From: Rhodospirillales bacterium
GTDB taxonomy: Bacteria > Pseudomonadota > Alphaproteobacteria > Rhodospirillales_A > JACZKS01
Direction: 5' to 3'
DNA length: 64,000 bases
Assembly (NCBI GenBank): GCA_018648445.1
Contig: JABGRG010000006.1
Span: forward strand, 15,186-79,185
The notes beneath the pieces are model-generated. The model made no database searches. It had not been told where the DNA came from and was given only the letters and a program-made list of their open reading frames with translations. Position numbers and translations under genes: made by a program. Of the stretch, positions 26,379 through 35,160 are shown one piece after another. Position 1 is the stretch's first letter, and each line of letters begins with the position of its first letter.

Positions 26379-29300
26379 TTGTTTTCGCTATCAAAAAAAC
26401 TTTCCGAACTGGGGCATGTGCAGGTGTGGGGAGCGCCCGCCGGGTATGATGCGCGCCTGCTGACCGACGCCGCCGCAGACGGCCTCGATATTATTTTCGT
26501 GGCCCGCGACGACGTGCGCATGGCCCAAACAAAAGAAGCCATCAGCTTCTTTGCACCCGCCGTCGATTGTCTTGAATTTCCCGCCTGGGACTGCCTGCCC
26601 TACGACAGGGTTTCGCCGCGCTCGGAAATCGTCAGCCGGCGAATCGACACGCTGACGCGCCTTCTGGACGACGAAAAGTCTGCAAAATCAAAAAAGGGAC
26701 GAATCGTCCTGACCACGGTTTCGGCGATTTTGCAGCGCGTTCCGCCACGCAAGGCCTTCGCCGGAACGACCCGCCTTTTGAAACTGGGCCAGCAGATCGA
26801 CCCCGAAGACCTGACCGGTTTTTTGGTCCGTCAGGGGTTCATTCGCTCGGAAACCGTCATGGAACCGGGTGAATTCGCCGTTCGTGGCGGCATTTTGGAT
26901 GTTTACCCGCCGGGAACGGAAAACCCCGTGCGCCTGGACTTCTTCGGTGACGAGTTGGACGGCATTCGCAGCTTTGAGGCCACCACCCAGCGAACACAGC
27001 GCAAGCTGAAGGAAGTGGTTCTCAAACCGGTCAGCGAAGTTCCGCTGGATGATGACGCCGTATCGCGCTTTCGCACCCATTATCGCGAACTGTTCGGCGC
27101 GCCCAAGGCGGACGATATCTTGTTCGAGTCCGTCTCCGCCGCGCGCCGCCATCTGGGCGTTGAACACTGGCTGCCCTTGTTTCATGACGGCCTTGAGACG
27201 CTGCCGGATTATGCGCACAAGGCGGCCATCGTGCTGGATCATCAGGCCGAGCAGGCTCGGAACGCGCGCCTTGAAGTGATTGCCGACTATTTCGATGCCC
27301 GCGCCACCGTTGCGCAGGCCGCAGGCGGGGCAGGCGGCGCGCCCTACAATCCGGTGCCCACCGATTGGATGTTCCTGAACGGACCCGATTGGCAAGGCCT
27401 GCTCATGGGGCGCAGTGTCGCCACGTTGTCTCCCTTCGCCGGGCCGCAAAGCGAGGATAACCCCGATGCGGGCGGCCGTCCGGGCCGCGATTTCAGCGAA
27501 GCCCGCGTGCAGCCAGGGATTACGGTTTTCGACGCCCTGCGCGATTTTGCCGCCATCGAAAAGCGAGAAGGGCGGGCCATTGTCGTCACTGCGGCCTCGC
27601 GCGGATCGTGCGAAAGGCTGGCTGCATTGCTGCGCGATCACGAAATGGAAGACGTGCGCGCGCCCGCTGGCTGGAACGATTTGGCCGATCTACCCGCCGG
27701 GCAGGTGGGCATGGCGGTGCTGGGCCTCGATCACGGGTTCATCGCTCCCGACATCACGCTGATTACCGAATCCGATATTCTGGGCGAGCGGCTTTCGCGG
27801 CCCATCCGCAAAAAGCGCGTGCGGCCCGAAGACGTCATTGCGGATGCCGGAACCCTGGGTGAAGGCGATCTCGTGGTTCATGTGGATCACGGCATCGGGC
27901 GCTACGACGGACTGGTCGCCATCGAAGTGGGTGGCGCGCCGCACGATTGCCTGCGTCTTATTTATGCGGGCGAGGACAAGTTATTCGTGCCCGTCGAAAA
28001 CATCGACATGCTGGGCCGCTTCGGCTCCGATTCCGGGGCGGCGCAGCTGGACAAGCTGGGCGGAGCCGCTTGGCAGGCGCGTAAGTCTCGGCTGAAAAAG
28101 CGCGTGCGCGACATGGCCGAGGAACTGATCCGCGTGGCCGCCGCTCGCCATTTGCGCCCGGCCCCCAAATTCGATACCCCGGAGGGCGTGTTCGATGAAT
28201 TTTGCGCCCGCTTCCCCTTTGCCGAAACCGACGATCAGGAACGCGCCATCGGTGATACCCTGGGTGATCTGGCGCGCGGGTTGCCCACGGACCGCCTGAT
28301 TTGCGGCGACGTGGGCTTCGGCAAGACCGAGGTGGCGCTGCGCGCCGCCTTCGTCGCCGTCATGGCGGGCAAACAGGTAGCCATCGTGACACCGACCACC
28401 TTGCTGTGCCGCCAGCATCTTCAAACCTTCTCGGCGCGCTTTGCCGACTATCCGGTGCGTGTCGAACAGTTGTCGCGGCTGGTGTCCACGAAAACCGCCA
28501 AGGACGTGCGTGCCGGGCTCAAGGACGGCAAGGTCGACATCATCATCGGCACCCACGCGCTGCTGGCCAAAAGCATCGAATTTAGCGACCTCGGCCTGCT
28601 CGTCATCGATGAGGAACAGCGTTTCGGCGTCACCCACAAAGAGCGTCTCAAAGGCCTGAAAACCGACGTTCACGTACTGACCCTGACCGCCACGCCCATT
28701 CCGCGCACCCTGCAACTGGCCCTGACCGGCGTGCGCGAACTTAGCCTCATCGCAACCCCGCCGGTGGACCGGCTGGCCGTACGCACCTTCGTGCTGCCCT
28801 ACGATCCGGTGGTCATTCGCGAAGCCATCCTGCGCGAACATTACCGGGGCGGCCAAACCTTCTACGTCTGCCCGCGCATTGAAGACCTGATGGGGCTCGC
28901 CGACCGTCTTGAAAAACTGGTGCCCGAGGTCAAAATCACCATGGCCCACGGCCAGATGCCGGCGGCCGAGCTGGAAGAGCGCGTGGCGTCGTTCTACGAC
29001 GGCCAAACCAATGTTCTGCTGTCCACCAACATCATTGAAAGCGGGCTCGATCTGCCCAGCGTCAACACCATCATCATCCATAGGGCGGACCGCTTCGGGC
29101 TGGCCCAGCTATACCAGCTTCGCGGACGGGTCGGACGGGCCAAGGTGCGGGCCTACGCCTATTTGACCCTTCCGGTCCGCCAGAAGCTGACGGTCAATGC
29201 GCAAAAGCGCCTGGAGGTCATGCAAACGCTGGACTCATTGGGTGCGGGCTTCTCCCTGGCCAGCCACGATCTGGACATTCGCGGCGCCGGAAACCTGTTG

Positions 29301-29882
29301 GGCGAGGAGCAGTCGGGCCACATCCGCGAGGTCGGCGTCGAGCTGTACCAGCAGATGCTGGAAGAAGCCGTGGCCGAAGCCAAGGGCGGCGGTGGCGCCG
29401 ACGAAACGGGCGAGAGCGAAGCCGACTGGAGCCCGCAGGTCAATCTGGGCACCGCGGTCCTCATCCCCGAGCTCTACGTGGCCGACCTGGGGGTTCGCCT
29501 GGGCCTCTATCGCCGCATCGCCAGGGTTTCCGAACTGGACGAGGTGGAAACCTTCGCCGCCGAACTGATCGACCGCTTCGGCTCGCTGCCGCCCGAGGTC
29601 GAAAACCTGCTTAAAACCATCGCCATCAAATGCCTGTGCCGGCAGGCGGGCATCGAAAAGGTCGAAGCCGGACCCAAGGGCGCGGTTATCTCGTTCCGAA
29701 ACGACACGTTTGCCAACCCGGCGGGCCTCGTGGCCTTCATCTCCAACCAGGTCGGCACCGCCAAGCTGCGCCCCGACCACCGGCTGGTTTTTATGCGGCA
29801 CTGGGAAACCCCCGCCTCACGGCTAACCGGGGTCAATCGATTGATGATGGAGATGGCAAAAATTGCCACAGTAGCGGAGTAG
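26379..29882 (+). CDS. mfd: Transcription-repair coupling factor
   Basis: 1167-aa translocase that removes stalled RNA polymerase and recruits UvrA. It has a UvrB-like N-terminal region (FPAWDCLPYDRVSPRSEIVSRR) and a polymerase-interacting domain around GDLVVHVDHGIGRYDGL. The RecG-like motor has Walker A ICGDVGFGKTEVALRAAF, DEEQRFGVTHKE, TATPIPRTLQ and LSTNIIESGLDLPSVNTIII. A C-terminal TRCF domain begins around LIPELYVADLGVRLGLYRRIA. The start is TTG 26379, immediately after the sdhE stop; no in-frame ATG fits better. Confidence 0.97.
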   Translation: MFSLSKKLSELGHVQVWGAPAGYDARLLTDAAADGLDIIFVARDDVRMAQTKEAISFFAPAVDCLEFPAWDCLPYDRVSPRSEIVSRRIDTLTRLLDDEKSAKSKKGRIVLTTVSAILQRVPPRKAFAGTTRLLKLGQQIDPEDLTGFLVRQGFIRSETVMEPGEFAVRGGILDVYPPGTENPVRLDFFGDELDGIRSFEATTQRTQRKLKEVVLKPVSEVPLDDDAVSRFRTHYRELFGAPKADDILFESVSAARRHLGVEHWLPLFHDGLETLPDYAHKAAIVLDHQAEQARNARLEVIADYFDARATVAQAAGGAGGAPYNPVPTDWMFLNGPDWQGLLMGRSVATLSPFAGPQSEDNPDAGGRPGRDFSEARVQPGITVFDALRDFAAIEKREGRAIVVTAASRGSCERLAALLRDHEMEDVRAPAGWNDLADLPAGQVGMAVLGLDHGFIAPDITLITESDILGERLSRPIRKKRVRPEDVIADAGTLGEGDLVVHVDHGIGRYDGLVAIEVGGAPHDCLRLIYAGEDKLFVPVENIDMLGRFGSDSGAAQLDKLGGAAWQARKSRLKKRVRDMAEELIRVAAARHLRPAPKFDTPEGVFDEFCARFPFAETDDQERAIGDTLGDLARGLPTDRLICGDVGFGKTEVALRAAFVAVMAGKQVAIVTPTTLLCRQHLQTFSARFADYPVRVEQLSRLVSTKTAKDVRAGLKDGKVDIIIGTHALLAKSIEFSDLGLLVIDEEQRFGVTHKERLKGLKTDVHVLTLTATPIPRTLQLALTGVRELSLIATPPVDRLAVRTFVLPYDPVVIREAILREHYRGGQTFYVCPRIEDLMGLADRLEKLVPEVKITMAHGQMPAAELEERVASFYDGQTNVLLSTNIIESGLDLPSVNTIIIHRADRFGLAQLYQLRGRVGRAKVRAYAYLTLPVRQKLTVNAQKRLEVMQTLDSLGAGFSLASHDLDIRGAGNLLGEEQSGHIREVGVELYQQMLEEAVAEAKGGGGADETGESEADWSPQVNLGTAVLIPELYVADLGVRLGLYRRIARVSELDEVETFAAELIDRFGSLPPEVENLLKTIAIKCLCRQAGIEKVEAGPKGAVISFRNDTFANPAGLVAFISNQVGTAKLRPDHRLVFMRHWETPASRLTGVNRLMMEMAKIATVAE

Positions 29883-29909
29883 GTGGCCTTAACCGGGAGG
29901 AAGACGAAA

Positions 29910-31526
29910 ATGGACTTCAAGATCAGGTTTTGCGGCGCGGCACGCACGGTTACGGGGTCTTGCTACCACGTCGAGCTTCCTGGGTTTCGCCTTCTCGTCG
30001 ATTGCGGAATGTTCCAGGGCACGAAGACCGTGCGCGAACTGAACTACGGCGAGTTTCCGTTCGATCCGCACCAGGTCGATGCGGTTTTTCTGACCCATGC
30101 ACATATCGATCATTCGGGGCTTTTGCCCAAACTTCGCAAAGCGGGCTTCAACGGAACGATCTTCGCCACCGAGGCGACACGGGATTTGCTCAGCTACATG
30201 CTGCCGGACTCGGGCCACATTCAGGAATCGGAAGTCAAACGCATCAACCGACGCAACCGCCGCCGGGGCGAACCGATCATCTTTCCCATCTATTCCTCCG
30301 AGGATGCGCGGGAAACTGCCGAGGCCATATCGGTCGTTCCCATGGAAAGATGGCAGGACGCCGGGCGCGGAATTCGGTTTAGATACTGGAATGCGGGCCA
30401 CATTCTGGGGTCGGCCTCGGTCGAGTTTGAGTTCCCGGAAACCGAGGAAAACGGCGGTGTCCAGCGGATACTGTTTTCCGGAGATATCGGCCCGGATCAC
30501 AAGGCCCTGCAATCGGACCCGGAGGGCCCGACGGACCTTGATTTCCTGGTCGTCGAAAGTACCTACGGGGACCGCGACCGCTCGGATCTTTCGGCGGTTG
30601 CCCGGCGCGGCGCGTTAAAGGCGGAAATCCAGGCGGCACTGAACGCGGGGGGCAACATTCTTATTCCCGCTTTTGCCGTCGAGCGGACCCAGGAATTGCT
30701 GTTCGATCTGGGAACCTTGATGGACGAAGGAGAAATTCCACCAACCCCGCTATTTCTCGATTCTCCGCTCGCCATTCGTGCGACGGAAGTGTTCGAACAT
30801 CACCGCAAGAGCATGGAAGGCGTAGCCGGAAACGCCAACCCGTTTCGCCACAAATGCATAACGTTCGTTGAAAAAGCGAAGGAAAGCATGGGTCTGGAGC
30901 GGTTCCAGTCCGGGGCTATTATCATGGCGGCCAGCGGCATGTGCGATGCGGGCCGTATCCGCCATCACCTCGCCAATAACCTGAGTAATTCAAAATCGAC
31001 GGTGCTGTTCGTCGGATACCAGGCCCCCGGCACCCTTGGAAACCTGTTGGTCGACGGCAAAAAGAAGGTTCGCATCCACGGCGAGGAAATCTCGGTCAAC
31101 GCGCGCATTCGTTCGGTCGATTTCTATTCGGCCCATGCCGACCGCGAACAGCTTGTCGACTGGATCAAAGACCGCTTCCCGGTCAAGCGCGGCATCTTCC
31201 TGACCCACGGCGAGCAATCGGTCATCGAAGCCTTCCGCAGCCGTCTTATCAAGGGCCGCATCAATCCGGACCTTCTGTTTGTTCCGCAACTGGACGAGGA
31301 ATTTGAGATCAAGCCCGGCGAGCGGCCCAGCCGCCACCTGGATAGCCCGAGGATCGATGCCCACGGTCTGGACAATTCTCTAATTTCCGATTGGCACAAC
31401 GATTACGCGGGACTGCTTCTGGAAATGGCCAACGACCTGCGCAGCCTGCCCGACGCCGACGCCCGGCGCGGACTGTTAACCGCCATGCGCAAAACCTTGA
31501 AGCAACAAGCGGCGGAAAGCGGTTAG
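29910..31526 (+). CDS. MBL-fold beta-CASP hydrolase (YSH1-like RNase)
   Basis: 538-aa metallo-beta-lactamase-fold nuclease-like protein. Motif I is RLLVDCGMFQG, motif II THAHIDHSGLLP. The later metal histidines are in NAGHILGSASVEF and SGDIGPDH. The beta-CASP domain includes LIPAFAVERTQELL, MAASGMCDAGRIRHH and VGYQAPGTLG, and SAHADREQLVDWI closes it. Such proteins act in mRNA/rRNA processing or decay. ATG 29910 follows GGGAGGAAG; a GTG at 29883 directly after mfd is less likely. It overlaps the convergent FrnE-like gene by four bases. Confidence 0.9.
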   Translation: MDFKIRFCGAARTVTGSCYHVELPGFRLLVDCGMFQGTKTVRELNYGEFPFDPHQVDAVFLTHAHIDHSGLLPKLRKAGFNGTIFATEATRDLLSYMLPDSGHIQESEVKRINRRNRRRGEPIIFPIYSSEDARETAEAISVVPMERWQDAGRGIRFRYWNAGHILGSASVEFEFPETEENGGVQRILFSGDIGPDHKALQSDPEGPTDLDFLVVESTYGDRDRSDLSAVARRGALKAEIQAALNAGGNILIPAFAVERTQELLFDLGTLMDEGEIPPTPLFLDSPLAIRATEVFEHHRKSMEGVAGNANPFRHKCITFVEKAKESMGLERFQSGAIIMAASGMCDAGRIRHHLANNLSNSKSTVLFVGYQAPGTLGNLLVDGKKKVRIHGEEISVNARIRSVDFYSAHADREQLVDWIKDRFPVKRGIFLTHGEQSVIEAFRSRLIKGRINPDLLFVPQLDEEFEIKPGERPSRHLDSPRIDAHGLDNSLISDWHNDYAGLLLEMANDLRSLPDADARRGLLTAMRKTLKQQAAESG

Positions 31527-32155
31527 CCTTCCGGAGCGACCGCCGCATCAATCATGCGGGCGAGGACTTGCGGTTCGTGGGCTCCTGATATGACCATGGA
31601 TCCGCCGAGGATGAAGGAGGGGACGCTGTTGACGCCGCGGCGGTGGGCCCGCGTGTTTTCCTCGTAAACGAAGGACACGTCTTCGTCGCTGGACAGGTAG
31701 TCGGCCAGTTGCGTCTCGTTCAGGCCCAGATCGGACCCGATTTTGATCAGGACCTCGTTTTCGCCGATGTTTTTTCCATTGATGAAATAGTTGAGGAACA
31801 AGGCTTCGACGACGATGTCGGCTTTTCCGTGATTTTCCGCGAACTGCACCAGACGATGGGAATTTACCGAATTGGGTGTCTGCCGGATACGATCGAAGGC
31901 GAAATCAATTTCAACCGATTGCCCGGCGTCGCCGATGGCTCCATAAATGCGGCGGACACGGGCCTCCGTTCCGAATTTGCGGACCAGATAGGTGTTACGG
32001 TCCATGCCTTCTCCGGGCATATCGGGATTCAATAAAAACGGTCGCCAGCGCGGCTCAATCTTGACGTTCGGCCGAAGAAGCATTGCCGCTTCGAGACGAC
32101 GTTTTCCCACATAGCACCAAGGGCAAATCGTGTCGAAGATGACATCAACCCGCAT
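31523..32155 (-). CDS. FrnE-like DsbA-family oxidoreductase
   Basis: 210-aa cytosolic thioredoxin-fold protein of the DsbA/FrnE (2-hydroxychromene-2-carboxylate isomerase-like) group. It starts MRVDVIFDTICPWCYVGKRRLE with the CPWC redox motif at about residues 12-15. The cis-Pro region is VNSVPSFILGGS. Probable role in thiol redox or glutathione-dependent isomerisation. ATG 32155 is the family start. Only three bases separate it from the TA end of the MITE-like element, so its upstream region is element DNA and no Shine-Dalgarno is visible; the element may have replaced or supplied the promoter. Confidence 0.85.
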   Translation of the reverse strand: MRVDVIFDTICPWCYVGKRRLEAAMLLRPNVKIEPRWRPFLLNPDMPGEGMDRNTYLVRKFGTEARVRRIYGAIGDAGQSVEIDFAFDRIRQTPNSVNSHRLVQFAENHGKADIVVEALFLNYFINGKNIGENEVLIKIGSDLGLNETQLADYLSSDEDVSFVYEENTRAHRRGVNSVPSFILGGSMVISGAHEPQVLARMIDAAVAPEG

Positions 32156-32158
32156 GGC

Positions 32159-32423
32159 TATACCAGGGACCAAGGATAATGATTTATAGAGACGGCCTTC
32201 CCGGCCTTTCGGTTAGGAGCGTGTTTCGCGGCGATGCGGCACATCGGAAGGGACGCGCGACGACATCCGAAAGGTCGGGAAGGCCGCCGTTCCGGTCGTG
32301 GACACGCCCCGTCGGAGGGCGTCGCAAAGCCTTGACGATATGCCGCATCGCCTGCGGCCTTGCTCCTACCCGACGAGGCGTGTCCACGATCTCTATAAGT
32401 CACTATCCATGGCCCTTGGTATA
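32159..32423. mobile_element. 261-bp MITE-like element with imperfect terminal repeats
   Basis: Ends are imperfect inverted repeats of about 34 bp (left from 32159, right ending 32423; about 28 positions match) starting TACCAGGG and ending CCCTTGGTA. TA is duplicated on both sides. Inside are two nested palindromes: GTGGACACGCC...GGCGTGTCCAC (about 32298-32387) and one around GGCCTTCCCGGCC/GGTCGGGAAGGCC. Reading frames through it on both strands share MDTPRR peptides only because of the palindrome. There is no transposase. It fills the whole gap between the FrnE-like start and the stop of the degenerate GGDEF gene. Confidence 0.75.
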
Positions 32424-32425
32424 AA

Positions 32426-33766
32426 TTACTCCAAATTCTGGCGGGCCCGCGCGATGAGCGCGGCGGGATCGTCGTCCGCTTCCAGTTCGGCGGCGCCGAC
32501 CGCAACGGAAATGGTTATGGGGCGATACACGTCGTCAACGGCGAAATCCGTGTATCCGAGAATACCGGCAACGCGGCGCATGACGAATTCCCCCTCGGCC
32601 AGCGGCGTATCGGGCAAGGCGACGCAGAATTCAGCGTCACCGTGGCGGGCCGAGAAATCCTCCAGCCGCACCATGCCTGAAATCCAGTGGGAAACCTTGC
32701 GCTTCAGATCATCGGCCGCGGCGTCGCCGAATTCCTTGCGCACGTCTTCTACTGAGCCGGTAATACTGAAGAAGATGACCGTAAGGTGGCGCTGCCATTC
32801 GCGGGATTCGTCGGTCAGAACGTCCAGGTGGTTGCGCAGGAATTCGTATGTATACGCGCCGGTCAATTCGTCTCGGATCGGATCGCCCTTGGCCGCTTCG
32901 ATGGCCTCGCTGATGCGCCGCCGAAGACGCTGGCGGGTACCCAGGCTGGTCAAAACATAACGAATGCGGGCGTCGGTCTGCATCCCATCGAGAATTCGAC
33001 TCGCACCCTGCCACATGGCGTTGGTCGCATCCATCTCGACACCGGGTTCCGGGATCAAAAGGATCGGCAGATTGAACAGGCGGGGATTGTTTCTGACCTC
33101 TTCGCAAAACTCCATGACGTCTTCAATGGCATCATCCGGAGCAACCCCCACGACCGCAGCGTTGAATTCGCCGTCATACAAGGCATCGCGCGCTTCAAAC
33201 AGTTGGTCGCACCGGCTCAAAATCCCGCCATCGCCCAGCGCTGCCCCGATCACATCGGCGGTTCCGCTGCGGCTGGAACTGACCAGAATCGAAATCGGTC
33301 CCTTGTCGATGGAAAGATCGGGTGTTTTGGGGATATCGACGCCGAATTTGCGGGCCAGCGCCGTTCGCCGCCGCAATTCCGCCAACTGGGTGGACAAGCG
33401 CATCAAAGGATGAAAGCGAAGGAAAATTTCGTCGCCCTGCGGTTCCCCCACGTAAACGTCGTCAACTTCGGCAGCCAGTGCCTTTTCAAACAGCTGATTG
33501 GTTTCCTCAACTGCCCACACAACAACCGGAATGCCCGCGCTTTCAGGTTGCCCGCGCAACGCCTCGATCAGGGAGAAACCATCAATGTCCGCCGATTCGT
33601 AATCGATTATCGCCAAATCGGTTCCGCCTTCGCGAGCTTCGCTCAAAAACTGGTCAACCTCGTCACAGACGAGGGCGTTACAGTTGTTCTCGCTCAATAC
33701 GTCGGAAAGCCGGTCTGCCCGTTTCGCGTCGGTTCCGGCGATAAGGATATTGGCCAAGCGATTCAT
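32426..33766 (-). CDS. REC-REC-degenerate GGDEF protein (PopA-like)
   Basis: 446-aa cytosolic protein with three domains. The first receiver, about 1-125, has Asp55 in LAIIDYES. The second receiver-like domain, about 155-270, has no phospho-acceptor Asp (AAVVGVAP at that place). A GGDEF domain lies at about 300-446. The active-site signature is GDAEF instead of GGDEF/GGEEF, so cyclase activity is unlikely. An RxxD motif (RLED) sits exactly five residues before it, the position of the c-di-GMP-binding I-site. This combination matches the Caulobacter PopA type of c-di-GMP receptor. The neighbouring gene encodes an intact cyclase. The assignment is by architecture and motifs, not full alignment. 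Confidence 0.75.
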   Translation of the reverse strand: MNRLANILIAGTDAKRADRLSDVLSENNCNALVCDEVDQFLSEAREGGTDLAIIDYESADIDGFSLIEALRGQPESAGIPVVVWAVEETNQLFEKALAAEVDDVYVGEPQGDEIFLRFHPLMRLSTQLAELRRRTALARKFGVDIPKTPDLSIDKGPISILVSSSRSGTADVIGAALGDGGILSRCDQLFEARDALYDGEFNAAVVGVAPDDAIEDVMEFCEEVRNNPRLFNLPILLIPEPGVEMDATNAMWQGASRILDGMQTDARIRYVLTSLGTRQRLRRRISEAIEAAKGDPIRDELTGAYTYEFLRNHLDVLTDESREWQRHLTVIFFSITGSVEDVRKEFGDAAADDLKRKVSHWISGMVRLEDFSARHGDAEFCVALPDTPLAEGEFVMRRVAGILGYTDFAVDDVYRPITISVAVGAAELEADDDPAALIARARQNLE

Positions 33767-33945
33767 TTTCGGCGTAACCCCCGGTTTGCCCCAATTTCAC
33801 GCCACGAACAGCGATGCAAGAGGGCGGCACATCCTGAATACCTTGTTGGCTATTATATGGCTTATGCGCATGAAATCAGCAGCGAAATTCCGCCCGGCCA
33901 GCAAATCGATTGGTCTGGTTCTTATTGTCGCGTGATCGAACCGCC

Positions 33946-34881
33946 CTAGACGGTCGTCACGAAATCCTTCCCAAGCGTCCGGTTCCTGCCGGCGTTTTTG
34001 GCCGCGTAAAGCCTTTCGTCAGCCATGGCAATGACATCGGCGGGGGGGATATTCCCGTCGGGAACGATGGTTACCACCCCCAAACTGACGGTCACATATT
34101 TGCTGATGTCGGAACCCCGGTTGGGGATTTTCAAAGCCAGAATGTTTTCGCGGATATCCTCGGCGATTTTCATTGCGTCTTCGTGGTCGGTAACCGGAAG
34201 GACACAGCAAAATTCCTCTCCGCCATACCGCGCCGCCATATCCAGCGAACGGCGAACCGTCTCGGCGATCAGGCGGCTAACCTCTTTCAGGCAATCGTCG
34301 CCAGCCAGATGGCCGTATGTGTCGTTGAAATTCTTGAAATAGTCGATGTCCAACATGATTACGGATAGCGGCCCCGTCGGGCGCCGCAATCCACAACACT
34401 CGAGTTCAATTCTACTGTCCAGGTGGCGTCTATTGGCGAGTTCGGTCAACCCATCCGTCGTCGACAATTTCGCCAGCATCGCAAGCGCTTTGGTCAGCTT
34501 GATGTGGTTACCCACCCGCATTAGAACGATGGGGGGGCTGACCGGCTTTGTAATATAGTCGACGGCGCCGACCTCCAGTCCACGGGCCTCATCGGAAACG
34601 CTGGTAAGGCCGGTAACGAAAATAACCGGTATGGTCGCCGTAACGGGGTTGGCTTTCAACGACGCGCAGACCTCGTACCCATCCATTTCGGGCATGACAA
34701 CATCCAGGACAATCAGGTCCGGTGCTTCGGCTTCTGCTACCTTCAGCGCGTCCGCGCCACTGGTCGCGAAAAGAATTTCATGATGGTCCTCGAGAATTTC
34801 GGACAAGATGTCGATGTTCATCGGATCGTCATCGACAATCAGAATTGTTCCGCGCTCGTTGTCAGGCAGCGAATAGTCCAT
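33946..34881 (-). CDS. Response regulator diguanylate cyclase (PleD-like)
   Basis: 311-aa protein: receiver domain (about 11-125) with ILIVDDDPMN, phospho-acceptor in LIVLDVVMPEMDGY and conserved Lys in YITKPVS; then a GGDEF domain (about 145-311). The catalytic motif is intact (YGGEEF), and the inhibitory site RSLD lies five residues before it, so it should make c-di-GMP under product feedback. It has one receiver rather than the two of classical PleD. ATG 34881 is chosen as the receiver starts right after it; upstream codons are unconserved. It is transcribed toward the PopA-like gene 180 bp downstream. Confidence 0.93.
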   Translation of the reverse strand: MDYSLPDNERGTILIVDDDPMNIDILSEILEDHHEILFATSGADALKVAEAEAPDLIVLDVVMPEMDGYEVCASLKANPVTATIPVIFVTGLTSVSDEARGLEVGAVDYITKPVSPPIVLMRVGNHIKLTKALAMLAKLSTTDGLTELANRRHLDSRIELECCGLRRPTGPLSVIMLDIDYFKNFNDTYGHLAGDDCLKEVSRLIAETVRRSLDMAARYGGEEFCCVLPVTDHEDAMKIAEDIRENILALKIPNRGSDISKYVTVSLGVVTIVPDGNIPPADVIAMADERLYAAKNAGRNRTLGKDFVTTV

Positions 34882-35160
34882 GTGCCAATTCTGTCTTTTC
34901 CGCTTTTTTGACCGACAAATCAAACTCCTTGCGGGCTGTTTTGAGTTACAGTTCCACTTCCGGTCCGCGTCCGGTCGGCAAGGTGTAAGGTACTGGATTC
35001 GAAAATGCCGAACAAGGACCCCGTGCTCGGCTCTGATTTGCGCGGCATTGCCGGGCAAACCAGCGACATCCTTGCGCGCGTCGGTAAGTCGGTCCGCGAT
35101 CAAAAAGGTTGTCATGGAATCGGCGTCAAAGGTGGTTTCAAATATGAGCGGGGCGAGCCG

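Noticed and set aside
27981..29081. Long minus-strand frame inside mfd
   Set aside because: Shadow of mfd helicase motifs; no signature of its own.
32298..32960. Plus-strand frame crossing the MITE into the PopA-like gene
   Set aside because: Arises from the palindromic element and antisense of a clear receiver/GGDEF gene.
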